Origin: Micavibrio_B sp964633355
GTDB lineage: Bacteria; Pseudomonadota; Alphaproteobacteria; Micavibrionales; Micavibrionaceae
Direction of reading: 5' to 3'
Length of the DNA: 64,000 nt
NCBI GenBank assembly: GCA_964633355.1
Contig: CAZWGO010000008.1
Span: 28,902-92,901, forward strand
Shown piece by piece: positions 18,936 through 26,586 of the stretch. Numbering within the stretch: the first letter of the stretch is position 1; the number at the start of each line of letters is the position of its first letter. The notes below the pieces were generated by a model. The model had not been told where the DNA came from. It did no database searches and saw only the letters and a program-made list of their open reading frames with translations. Both the position numbers and the translations under genes were made by a program.

Positions 18936-19232
18936 ATGCAGAAGATGCGGATAGAAGAGAGAGATGAGTTTAATCTTCTCATTGAGGTGATTACCAATCT
19001 TGGTTTTAAGAAAAAGCACGATGAGAGAAATTATGATATTCTGTATCGGAATATTATCTTTTCTAAAGGATCTAGCGAACTAGTTATCGATATTGACCGA
19101 AATGCTGCTGTTATAACTTTGTCATCGGAAAAATACTCTGGCTTAATAAGACAAATTCCAAGCATCACTATCAAGGACGATGATCTAGAGACATTTATTT
19201 CGAATATCGACTACATCTCAAAATTTCTATAA
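18936..19232 (+). CDS. Small hypothetical protein
   Basis: A 98-residue acidic and charged reading frame begins 8 bases after smc, with a second possible start at residue 4. It has no signal peptide or membrane segment. Its codon use (many AT-ending codons, Ile/Asn/Lys-rich) differs from smc, and it borders the hairpin-rich gene-free stretch, so it may be an acquired or fast-evolving gene. I do not recognise the family. Confidence 0.5.
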   Translation: MQKMRIEERDEFNLLIEVITNLGFKKKHDERNYDILYRNIIFSKGSSELVIDIDRNAAVITLSSEKYSGLIRQIPSITIKDDDLETFISNIDYISKFL

Positions 19233-19237
19233 ATTCC

Positions 19238-19307
19238 GTCATTCCGGCGAAAGTCGGAATCCAGATATTGCCGCAACTATCTGGATCCCGATTTTCATCG
19301 GGATGAC
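19238..19307. repeat. Palindromic intergenic repeat bounded by GTCAT/ATGAC
   Basis: The element starts GTCATTCCGG and ends TCGGGATGAC. It contains hairpin ATTCCG/CGGAAT, a CCAGATA/TATCTGG pair in the centre, and hairpin ATCCCGAT/ATCGGGAT. The same layout (outer GTCAT/ATGAC ends, two inner GC-rich hairpins) recurs at 44438 and 58459. It is a MITE- or BIME-like dispersed repeat with no coding capacity. Confidence 0.7.
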
Positions 19308-19316
19308 AAACCTCAT

Positions 19317-19412
19317 CGTCATTGCCTGAATTTGCCTTGGCAAATTCTAAGGCAATCCATCTTGGCAACTTCACCATAGATTTCCCTAGAATGGCTTCGC
19401 CATTCGGGGAAT
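19317..19412. repeat. Second, diverged palindromic repeat
   Basis: It starts CGTCATTGCC and ends GGGGAATGACG. Inside are nested arms ATTGCCT ... ATTTGCC/GGCAAAT ... AGGCAAT and a further hairpin AATGGC-TTC-GCCATT. It lies directly after the preceding element and looks like a diverged tandem relative. Confidence 0.5.
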
Positions 19413-19898
19413 GACGAATGAGTGAATCATCTTGAAATTCCGCACAAACGGCGTCATGCTTGTCGTGTTAGGCTTCACCGTGAAAAGCCACGCCGTTTTT
19501 CGGCCATCCCCAAGGAGCATCCGGCGGGGATGCGCAGAATAAAAAACCCAAATCGTCGATCAAACTCCCTGGGCTCTCTGCGCCTCTGCGGCAATAAATT
19601 TCAAAAATCGCAAAACGAACTATTATAGACCTCCCTAACTCTCCCTCCCATTAACAGGAAGGAAAGAACAGTTACCCACCCCCGGAAAAGCGACGAGCAA
19701 ACTTAGAGACTCCCTTTAAGCCATTGAAATTAAATGCCTGTCATTTAAGAAAATTCCTTCCACAAGGGAAGAGAGAGAAAAAGCCAAAAAATATGCAAAC
19801 AAAGTAGGAGCCTATACTAAGTCTTTGAAATTAATATCATTTTTACCTTCTAAAAGTTTCGCTGTGCTCGCTGTGCCCGCTGTGGTTTAAATACCCTC

Positions 19899-20258
19899 AT
19901 GACAGATGACCTTAACGACCTCCAGTCCCGAATCCAGCAGGCGAAAATTGCAGCTGATCCGGACAAATCCGCAAAAAATCCCGACGATGCGACCGCAACC
20001 CAGACCGGAATCCGTGCCGTAACTGATGTTATTGCAACTCCGATTGTTTGCGGCGCGGCGGGAATTGGTATTGATCAATGGTTCGATACCAGCCCTATTT
20101 TCTTTATTTTACTGGCACTTTTGGGGCTTTGCGCAGGCTTTTGGAACTTGTCGCGGATGATGAATGGAAATGATTCCTCGGTGGGGTTTAAACGCTTGCA
20201 AAACAAAGAAAAAGAAGCTAATAAAACGCAACTTTCAGAGAAAGAAATAGACACTTAA
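19899..20258 (+). CDS. atpI: ATP synthase assembly protein AtpI/AtpZ family
   Basis: The 119-residue protein has a charged N-terminal part and two membrane helices (about residues 45-65 and 68-88), ending the second with FWNLSRMM, as in alphaproteobacterial AtpI. It helps assemble the c-ring of F0. It is the first gene of the F0 operon, 14 bases before atpB. No good ribosome binding site precedes its ATG. Confidence 0.85.
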   Translation: MTDDLNDLQSRIQQAKIAADPDKSAKNPDDATATQTGIRAVTDVIATPIVCGAAGIGIDQWFDTSPIFFILLALLGLCAGFWNLSRMMNGNDSSVGFKRLQNKEKEANKTQLSEKEIDT

Positions 20259-20272
20259 CAAGAGGTTGCACC

Positions 20273-21019
20273 GTGGCAAGTCCGATGCATCAGTTTGAGA
20301 TCGCTCCCCTCGTCCCATTTATGGCAGGGTCTCTCGATCTCTCCTTCACGAATTCATCCCTTTGGATGATGATTACGGTTTTCGTTTCCGTTGTTTTCTT
20401 TTCTATTGCGGTTTCTCCCAAGGCGATTATCCCGGGTCGTATGCAGGTTATGGCCGAAGGCGCCTACAACTTCGTCGCCAATTTGATCACCGATAATATG
20501 GGCGGGAAAGGCAAAGAATACTTCCCCCTTATCTTTACTCTTTTCATGTTCGTATTTCTGGGTAATGCGCTGGGCCTGATCCCGTACTCCTTTACCTATA
20601 CAAGCCATCTGGCCGTAACGGCGGGCCTTGCCTTGCTCGTTTTCTTCGCGGTTCTAATTATCGGCCTCATCCGCCACGGCTTTCATTTCTTCAGCCTGTT
20701 CGCGCCATCGGGCGTTCCGGGCTGGCTGATGCCGCTTGTGGTGATGATTGAATTCGTTTCGTTTCTGAGCCGCCCGATTACTTTGTCCGTTCGTCTTTTC
20801 GCCAACATGGTCGCCGGCCACGTTCTGCTGAAAGTTATCGCCGGCTTTTGTATCATGTTCGCCACGATCGGCGGCGCGGCATGGCTTGGCGTCATTTTGC
20901 CGGTTGCCATGAACGTCGTCATGTTGGGCTTTGAATTATTCATCGCGTTTATTCAGGCGTATGTTTTTGCGGTTCTGACCTGCATCTACCTCAAAGATAC
21001 GATTGAAATCGAACACTAA
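20273..21019 (+). CDS. atpB: F0F1 ATP synthase subunit a
   Basis: The 248-residue membrane protein forms the proton channel of F0. The essential arginine is in SVRLFANMVAGHVLLK, and the C-terminal helix carries the conserved FIQAYVFAVLTCIYL. The start is a GTG at 20273 with an AGAGG ribosome binding site 7 bases upstream. The ATG four codons later is possible but has a worse site. Confidence 0.95.
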   Translation: MASPMHQFEIAPLVPFMAGSLDLSFTNSSLWMMITVFVSVVFFSIAVSPKAIIPGRMQVMAEGAYNFVANLITDNMGGKGKEYFPLIFTLFMFVFLGNALGLIPYSFTYTSHLAVTAGLALLVFFAVLIIGLIRHGFHFFSLFAPSGVPGWLMPLVVMIEFVSFLSRPITLSVRLFANMVAGHVLLKVIAGFCIMFATIGGAAWLGVILPVAMNVVMLGFELFIAFIQAYVFAVLTCIYLKDTIEIEH

Positions 21020-21057
21020 ACTTAAAACCTATCAAACCCTAAAAAAGGAAAACTAAA

Positions 21058-21282
21058 ATGGAACTAGAAGCAGTAAAAATCCTCGCCGGCGCAATCGCCC
21101 TCCTCCCATTGATGGGTATCGGTATCGCTCTGGGCTGGATTTTCTCATCCTACAACGAAGCCGTTGGCCGTAACCCGGGCGCAGCTCCGATTTTGGACAA
21201 ACGCTTTATGTTCATGTTCGCGGTTACTGAAGCTCTGGCGATTTTCGCGCTTCTGATCGCTTTCTACCTCGTATTCGCATAA
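21058..21282 (+). CDS. atpE: F0F1 ATP synthase subunit c
   Basis: The 74-residue hairpin of two helices forms the rotor ring. The proton-carrying carboxylate is E58 in AVTEALAIFAL and the polar loop is GRNPGAA. In helix 1 the usual glycine-rich stretch is altered to LLPLMGIGIALG, with a proline where alphaproteobacterial homologues generally have glycine. An AAGGA ribosome binding site precedes the ATG. Confidence 0.95.
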   Translation: MELEAVKILAGAIALLPLMGIGIALGWIFSSYNEAVGRNPGAAPILDKRFMFMFAVTEALAIFALLIAFYLVFA

Positions 21283-21299
21283 GTAAATAAGGACCCTTG

Positions 21300-21938
21300 A
21301 TGATCCGCCTGTTTGCTACTTTTTCTGCTCTGCTTTTCACCAGCCTGCCGTCCTTCGCGCAGGAAACTGCTCCTGAGCAAGCTCTGGAACATGCTGTCGA
21401 TGAAGCCGTTATCGAAGAAGTGCATCGGGCGCATGAAGGGGGCGGCTTGCCGCAATTCAATCCTGAAACATGGGCGAGCCAGATTTTCTGGCTCGCTATC
21501 TCGTTCACGTTTCTTTATTTCTTCTTTTCAAAATTCATCCTGCCTTCATTGACAGCGACGATTGGGAAAAGAACGGATAAAATACAGGGCGACATTAAAG
21601 CTGCCGAAAACTTATCTTTGAAAGCCGAGCAAATCCGTATTGCTTATGAAGCAGAATTCAAAATGGCTTCAGGCAAAGCATCTGCCGACATAAAAGCTAT
21701 CGACGAAGCGGCAAAATCCAAGCTTGCTGATTCTCTCGCTGAATTTCGGGCCCGCTACGAAACCGAAATCAAAAAAGTTGAAGAACGTCTTGAAACTTCG
21801 AAAGAAGCTGCTCTTGGCGATATGAATAAACTGGCCGCGGAAATCGCTGCCCAGGCCGCTCATAAAATTGCTGGAATCTCTGCCGATGCTTCCCAGGCGG
21901 ATTCAATCGTTCAATCCATCAAGAATAAGGCTGCGTAA
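21300..21938 (+). CDS. atpF': F0F1 ATP synthase subunit b'
   Basis: The 212-residue protein is the b' half of the peripheral stalk. It has an N-terminal hydrophobic segment resembling a signal peptide (LFATFSALLFTSLPSFAQ), a second membrane helix (about residues 62-82), then a long charged helix. The ATG at 21300 with an AAGGA site is preferred over the TTG one codon earlier. Paired b' and b genes are typical of alphaproteobacteria and photosynthetic bacteria. Confidence 0.9.
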   Translation: MIRLFATFSALLFTSLPSFAQETAPEQALEHAVDEAVIEEVHRAHEGGGLPQFNPETWASQIFWLAISFTFLYFFFSKFILPSLTATIGKRTDKIQGDIKAAENLSLKAEQIRIAYEAEFKMASGKASADIKAIDEAAKSKLADSLAEFRARYETEIKKVEERLETSKEAALGDMNKLAAEIAAQAAHKIAGISADASQADSIVQSIKNKAA

Positions 21939-21939
21939 G

Positions 21940-22431
21940 ATGAATATTCTTCTCGAAGATGCCACCATCTGGGTTCTCGCGTCGTTTGTTATTTTCGTCG
22001 CCATTATCTTTATCAAAGGTCGCAAGACGATCACTGAGATGTTGGACAGCAAGATCGCAGCTATTCGCACTGAAATTGCCAATGCTGAAATCCTGCGCGC
22101 TGACGCTGAAAAGCTTTTGCACGAATATGAGGCCCGTCAAAAGGCTGCACATATGGAAGCCGAAAGACTTCTCTCCAATGCAAAGAAACAGGCTGCCGAA
22201 CTTCATGAAAAGGCTGAACGCGAATTGCAGGATACGATGCAGCGCCGTGAATCCATGATGAAAGACCGTATTTCACGCATGGAAGAACAAGCCATGTCCG
22301 ATATCCGCAAATACGCGGCTGATCTGGCGATCTCGGCCACGACCGAAATCATCACGCAAAAACTGGATCAGGCGGCTTCGCAAAAGCTCTCCGACGAGTC
22401 GATCCGTAAAGTTGCAGGCAAGCTGAATTAG
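21940..22431 (+). CDS. atpF: F0F1 ATP synthase subunit b
   Basis: The 163-residue protein has one N-terminal membrane helix (about residues 8-28) and a long charged coiled coil, joining F1 to F0 together with b'. The start at 21940 lies one base after the b' stop. Earlier in-frame starts within the b' gene would add residues that are not b-like. It closes the F0 operon; the F1 genes are not in the window, as usual in alphaproteobacteria. Confidence 0.92.
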   Translation: MNILLEDATIWVLASFVIFVAIIFIKGRKTITEMLDSKIAAIRTEIANAEILRADAEKLLHEYEARQKAAHMEAERLLSNAKKQAAELHEKAERELQDTMQRRESMMKDRISRMEEQAMSDIRKYAADLAISATTEIITQKLDQAASQKLSDESIRKVAGKLN

Positions 22432-22468
22432 ACTTAACTAGTCTACCTTCCCTATGCTACCTTTCCCC

Positions 22469-23719
22469 ATGACCGACCTGATCGAAACCTTGGGGAAATC
22501 CGCCCGTGCCACTGCAAATTTGCTGGCTAATATTTCCGATGAGCAAATATCCGAAGCTCTAAAATTCGCGGCCGCTGGAATATCTGCCCAGACTGAAACA
22601 ATCCTTGCGGCCAATCAGAAAGACTTAAGCATAGCCAAAGACAAGAACCTGTCTGCGGCGCTTCTGGATCGTTTGACCCTCACAGAATCTCGTATCAAGT
22701 CCATCGCCGGTAGCGTTGAGCTCATCGCAAATTTGCCTGATCCTGTCGGAAAGATTTTGCATGAAACGACCCGCCCGAACGGCCTCAAAATCTCGCGCGT
22801 TTCGGTTCCGCTTGGCGTCCTTGGCATCATTTATGAAAGCCGCCCGAATGTGACCGCAGATGCTATTGCGCTTTCATTGAAGTCCCGTAACTGCGCCATC
22901 CTGCGCGGCGGTTCCGAAAGTCTGAATTCCAACCTCGCCCTATTCTCCATTTTTGAGACAGCTTTGGAAAAATTCGATCTGCCCAAAGGAGCCATTGGTT
23001 TTGTTACCGATACGGACCGCGCTCATGTCGGCGCGATGCTCGCGGCCTCTGATTATATAGATGTCATCATTCCGCGCGGCGGCAAAAGCCTGACTGGACG
23101 TGTCATGGATGAAGCAAAAATGCCTGTCTTTGCCCATCTGGATGGCATCTGTCACACTTACATCCACCACAGTGCCGATATCGATATGGCGCGCAAAATC
23201 GTCGTGAACGCTAAAATGCGCCGCACTGGGATTTGCGGCGCGACCGAAACATTACTGATCGACAGCTCCATCGCGAAAGATCAGGCCAAACTTATTGTCG
23301 ATGATCTTATGAAAGCGGGATGCTCTATCCATGGTGATCGTCAGGCGCAGCTATTAGATCCGGACATCGCTGCCGCTACGGAAGAAGACTGGTCGACCGA
23401 ATATCTGGATGCCAAAATCAGCGTTAAAATGGTCAACGGCGTGCAAGAAGCCGTTACTCATATCAATCACTATGGCTCCCACCATACGGATGCTATAATT
23501 TCAGAAGATCAGATGTCAATTCAGTATTTCTTCAATCATATCGAAAGCGCGATTATCATGCACAACGCCTCAACGCAATTCGCCGATGGCGGCGAGTTTG
23601 GTATGGGCGCTGAAATCGGCATCGCGACCGGAAAATTTCATGCACGCGGGCCTGTCGGCGTCGAGCAACTCACCACTTACAAATATATAGTTGAAGGCAA
23701 TGGCCAAACCCGCCCGTAA
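22469..23719 (+). CDS. proA: Gamma-glutamyl phosphate reductase
   Basis: The 416-residue NADPH-dependent enzyme reduces glutamyl 5-phosphate, the product of ProB, to glutamate semialdehyde. The catalytic cysteine is in MRRTGICGATETLL, the family signature. The start at 22469 (MTDLIETLG) gives the normal length; an ATG five codons earlier is possible, and neither has a strong ribosome binding site. It heads the proA-nadD-rsfS-rlmH array that in most alphaproteobacteria directly follows obg-proB. Confidence 0.95.
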   Translation: MTDLIETLGKSARATANLLANISDEQISEALKFAAAGISAQTETILAANQKDLSIAKDKNLSAALLDRLTLTESRIKSIAGSVELIANLPDPVGKILHETTRPNGLKISRVSVPLGVLGIIYESRPNVTADAIALSLKSRNCAILRGGSESLNSNLALFSIFETALEKFDLPKGAIGFVTDTDRAHVGAMLAASDYIDVIIPRGGKSLTGRVMDEAKMPVFAHLDGICHTYIHHSADIDMARKIVVNAKMRRTGICGATETLLIDSSIAKDQAKLIVDDLMKAGCSIHGDRQAQLLDPDIAAATEEDWSTEYLDAKISVKMVNGVQEAVTHINHYGSHHTDAIISEDQMSIQYFFNHIESAIIMHNASTQFADGGEFGMGAEIGIATGKFHARGPVGVEQLTTYKYIVEGNGQTRP

Positions 23720-24320
23720 CAGAACAGGCCCTCAAAAACTCTCCCCAACATTGTGGAAAGGAATGCGGATCGGCCTCCTCGGCGGCTCGTTCAATCCACC
23801 GCATGAAGGACATGTTCATGCAGCGACCGTTGCCAAGAAACATCTTGGCCTCGATGCTGTCTGGTGGCTGGTTTCGCCCGGCAATCCATTGAAGAACAAT
23901 AGCGGTCTTCCTGCACTTGAAATTCGTATGCAGAAATGCCGCGATATAAATTCAGATCCGGCAATGATTATCAGCGGCATAGAGAAGCAATTCGGCACAC
24001 GCCGCAGTCTCGATACGATCCGCGCCTTGAAACAACATTTTCCTGAAACGGAATTCGTGTGGCTTGCCGGAACGGATATTTCCTTTGAGATGCACCGCTG
24101 GCATAAATGGAAAAGTCTGATTGATCTTTTGCCGCTTGCCTTTATTGGCCGCCCGACGAAATCTGGCATGGTACGAAAAAACCCTCTGCGTAATTTACCA
24201 TTGAAACATATTGTCAGCTCGAATGGGTTTAAGCCTGCTTTAAAGTCCGGCATCGTTTTCTGGCTGCGCTCTGATCCCTTAAACCACCTATCCTCTACCG
24301 CCCTGCGGGATAAGGGTTAA
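23700..24320 (+). CDS. nadD: Nicotinate-nucleotide adenylyltransferase
   Basis: The 206-residue enzyme adenylates nicotinate mononucleotide in NAD synthesis. It has the nucleotidyltransferase motif GGSFNPPHEGH and the C-terminal LSSTALR. The start at 23700 overlaps proA by 20 bases and gives an N-terminal extension of about 21 basic residues, seen in other alphaproteobacterial NadD. The ATG at 23763 (MRIGLLGGSF) with a GGAAAGGA site is a real alternative. Confidence 0.9.
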   Translation: MAKPARNRTGPQKLSPTLWKGMRIGLLGGSFNPPHEGHVHAATVAKKHLGLDAVWWLVSPGNPLKNNSGLPALEIRMQKCRDINSDPAMIISGIEKQFGTRRSLDTIRALKQHFPETEFVWLAGTDISFEMHRWHKWKSLIDLLPLAFIGRPTKSGMVRKNPLRNLPLKHIVSSNGFKPALKSGIVFWLRSDPLNHLSSTALRDKG

Positions 24321-24355
24321 TTGCGCCGAAAGGCCGAAAGGTGTAGAATAAGACT

Positions 24356-24493
24356 ATGAACATGAGTCTTTCTTCAAAGACCGCTTTTAAATCTCCAAAT
24401 ACAATCAAATGCTTAGGGCATAAATGTCGCTTATCCTTGATGATGGGCAGCCCGAGCCCTATAGTAATCTCATTAACCCTAAAAAGGAGCTAA
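24356..24493 (+). CDS. Possible 45-residue upstream ORF before rsfS
   Basis: An open frame starts ATGAACATGAG and stops TAA at 24491-24493, four bases before the proposed rsfS start. It covers the whole leader, and its stop lies in the rsfS ribosome binding site region, an arrangement suited to translational coupling. The peptide is Ser/Lys/Leu-rich with no recognisable motif and only a distant AAAGG upstream. It may be chance. Confidence 0.25.
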   Translation: MNMSLSSKTAFKSPNTIKCLGHKCRLSLMMGSPSPIVISLTLKRS

Positions 24494-24500
24494 CACCCTG
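24484..24500 (+). promoter_or_regulatory. rsfS ribosome binding site and probable CTG start
   Basis: AAGGAG at 24484-24489 is a near-ideal Shine-Dalgarno. The rsfS frame has a TAA at 24480-24482 and no ATG, GTG or TTG until residue 47 of the protein. The only initiator-like codon at the right distance is CTG at 24498-24500, 8 bases after the site. Confidence 0.7.
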
Positions 24501-24875
24501 GCTACATCAAAACCATCCGCCGATTTTCTAGACCCTACTTCACTTAAAAACCTGATCGAAAAAATCCTCGATGACAGTAAAGCAGAAGAAATAGAAACAA
24601 TCGATCTTCGCGGTCAAACTTCCATTGCTGACTTTATGATCGTTGCCAGCGGCCAGTCTTCTCGCCAGATTGCCGGTTTCGCCGGAAAGCTCAAAGAAGA
24701 ACTTCTTAAACATGGCATGAAAGCCCGCTCCGAAGGCGAAACACAAGGCGACTGGGTTGTGATTGACGCCATTGATGTGATCGTCCATCTTTTTCGTCCC
24801 GAAGTCCGTGAATTCTATAATATTGAAAAAATGTGGCGCTCGGTTGAAGACAGTCGCGTTGCAGCCGGTTCATAA
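24498..24875 (+). CDS. rsfS: Ribosomal silencing factor RsfS, probable CTG start
   Basis: RsfS binds ribosomal protein L14 and blocks subunit joining when nutrients are scarce. The conserved part runs from LIEKILDDSKAEEIETIDLR through IADFMIVASGQSSRQ to GDWVVIDAIDVIVHLF and FYNIEKMW. From the CTG at 24498 the product is 125 residues, normal for the family. Starting at the first ATG (24636) would delete the first beta strand and helices, so it cannot be right. It lies between nadD and rlmH, its usual place. Confidence 0.85.
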   Translation: MATSKPSADFLDPTSLKNLIEKILDDSKAEEIETIDLRGQTSIADFMIVASGQSSRQIAGFAGKLKEELLKHGMKARSEGETQGDWVVIDAIDVIVHLFRPEVREFYNIEKMWRSVEDSRVAAGS

Positions 24876-24923
24876 CAGACAGTTCATTGTTTACTGACCT
24901 CCGATAACTGATTACTTTAACCT

Positions 24924-25385
24924 ATGTTCAGAATCGAAGTCATTTGCGTTGGCAAACTTAAAAAAGGCCCATGGTACGACCTGCAGGAAGAATACTCTTC
25001 TCGCCTGAAATGGCCGATGACCATTCATGAAGTTGAAAGCAAACAAACCGATCCGAAAAAACAGCAAGAAGAAGAAAACAAACTTATTCTTTCGCGCCTT
25101 GACACCAAATCCTTCGTGATTGCATTGGATGAACGCGGCGACGGTTTACGCTCTCTCGATTTTTCTCAAACACTGGAAAAGCTTCGTAATAACGGCGAAG
25201 ACAGGCTGACATTCCTGATCGGCGGCGCTCTTGGTTTTAATGAAGATGTCCGCAACCGCGCAAATGTTTTACTGAGCTTTGGCCAGCAAACCTGGCCACA
25301 TATGATGGTGCGCGTTATGTTGCTGGAGCAGATCTACCGCGCCCAGACAATCATGGACGGTCATCCGTACCATAAAGAGGGATAA
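24924..25385 (+). CDS. rlmH: 23S rRNA pseudouridine-1915 N3-methyltransferase
   Basis: The 153-residue SPOUT methyltransferase modifies helix 69 of 23S rRNA. Key family segments are VICVGKLKKGPW at the start, FLIGGALGF for the knotted SAM site, and the C-terminal LLEQIYRAQTIMDGHPYHK. The stop overlaps the next start by one base (TAATG). Confidence 0.95.
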   Translation: MFRIEVICVGKLKKGPWYDLQEEYSSRLKWPMTIHEVESKQTDPKKQQEEENKLILSRLDTKSFVIALDERGDGLRSLDFSQTLEKLRNNGEDRLTFLIGGALGFNEDVRNRANVLLSFGQQTWPHMMVRVMLLEQIYRAQTIMDGHPYHKEG

Positions 25386-26569
25386 TGAAGTTTTTAATTC
25401 TCCTTCTTGCGCTTACGATCGCCTGTCCATCTTTTGCCGCTGATCGCAAAGAGTCTTTGCAGGAAATCGAAGCACGGGTTGCGGCTGAAAAAGCGAAACA
25501 GGACGAGATCGACAGCAAAATGAAAGATTTGGAAAAAGGCATGAAAGGCCTAAAAACGGATCTTATCAAGACGACTTCCCTTGTTCAGAAAAATGAAAGC
25601 GAAGCTGGTAAGCTCGAAGAAAAGCTTAGCGATCTGGATAGACGGAAGAAAAACCTGACTGAGAACCTCGCCAAAGATAGAACCTCTTTGGCTGAATTAA
25701 TAACGGCACTGGAGCGTATTCGCCGCCTGCCGCCGGAAGCTTTGATTGCTCGTCCAGGCGCACCGCTTGAAACCGCGCAAGCTTCGATTGTTTTAGGTGC
25801 CATTATGCCTGAACTGAACCGCCGCGCCGAAAGTGTCAAAGCCAAGCTTGATGAACTTCATGAAGTTGAAGAAGATATTTCCACCAATAAAGATAAACTC
25901 AAATCCTCCGCTGAAAAGCTAAAAGAAAATAAAAAGCGCATGGAAGCCTTGATGGCAGAGCGCCAAGGTACAATCAAGCAAACCAAATCCGAATACGCCG
26001 AGCAGGAAAAACAGGTTGCTACCCTGTCTCGCAAAGCCAGCGACTTAAAAGACCTGATCGCCAAAATCGAAGAACAGCGCCGCTTGGCTGAAGAAAAGCG
26101 CCGTTTGCAAAAACAGAAGAAACCTGCAGAAGAAAAAGTCGAAGGCAAAAAACGTAAAAACAAAGTAGATGAAGGCCAGCTAGGCGGAACATTGGCTAGT
26201 CTGGGCGATGCCCGCCTTCCATCTAGCGGGGCCATTACCATAAAATACGGGCAAGAGGATGATATCGGGGCGGCTAGTGAGGGCCTTCATATCAAATCTC
26301 GACCGGGGTCGGTTGTCATCGCGCCGATGAAGGGGGTTGTCAGATACGCCGGGCCGTTTAAATCATATGGCAGTATCGTTTTAATTGAACACAAAAATAA
26401 TTATCATAGCCTTATTGCAGGTTTAGGAAGAATTGATACAGTGGTTGGACAAAGTGTTGATGCAGGAGAACCGATTGGAACCCTTGGCGCGGCGCCTTCT
26501 CTTTACTACGAATTAAGATACAACGGACAACCCATCAACCCCGCTCGCAAATTTGCCGGTCTCGGCTGA
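25385..26569 (+). CDS. EnvC-like murein hydrolase activator (degenerate LytM domain)
   Basis: The 394-residue protein has a signal peptide (cut near SFAADRK), a long coiled coil (about residues 20-260) and a C-terminal M23/LytM domain from about 285. The domain lacks the zinc ligands of active endopeptidases: the first motif reads EGLHIKSRPG instead of HxGxD, and the terminal HxH is YYELR. The same losses mark E. coli EnvC, which activates amidases at the division site. It is translationally coupled to rlmH and followed by ctpA, the normal alphaproteobacterial order. Confidence 0.85.
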   Translation: MKFLILLLALTIACPSFAADRKESLQEIEARVAAEKAKQDEIDSKMKDLEKGMKGLKTDLIKTTSLVQKNESEAGKLEEKLSDLDRRKKNLTENLAKDRTSLAELITALERIRRLPPEALIARPGAPLETAQASIVLGAIMPELNRRAESVKAKLDELHEVEEDISTNKDKLKSSAEKLKENKKRMEALMAERQGTIKQTKSEYAEQEKQVATLSRKASDLKDLIAKIEEQRRLAEEKRRLQKQKKPAEEKVEGKKRKNKVDEGQLGGTLASLGDARLPSSGAITIKYGQEDDIGAASEGLHIKSRPGSVVIAPMKGVVRYAGPFKSYGSIVLIEHKNNYHSLIAGLGRIDTVVGQSVDAGEPIGTLGAAPSLYYELRYNGQPINPARKFAGLG

Positions 26570-26586
26570 AATTTTTCGGAGATTAT

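Larger units (their letters stand above)
19233..19898. other. Gene-free region rich in hairpins and short repeats
   Basis: This 666-bp stretch has no convincing coding frame. From left to right it holds two nested palindromic elements (19238-19307 and about 19317-19412), a terminator-like hairpin with 8-bp arms at 19447-19454 and 19490-19497 followed by T's, and a CATCCCC/GGGGATG inverted repeat around 19505-19535. Further on are a CTCTGCG pair near 19575-19590 and three copies of CGCTGTG at exact 9-base spacing at 19860, 19869 and 19878. The promoter of the ATP synthase operon must lie in its right part, but I could not assign boxes with confidence. Confidence 0.55.

Noticed and set aside
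25385..26569. Active M23 endopeptidase
   Set aside because: The metal ligands of the LytM domain are absent, so an EnvC-like activator is the better call.
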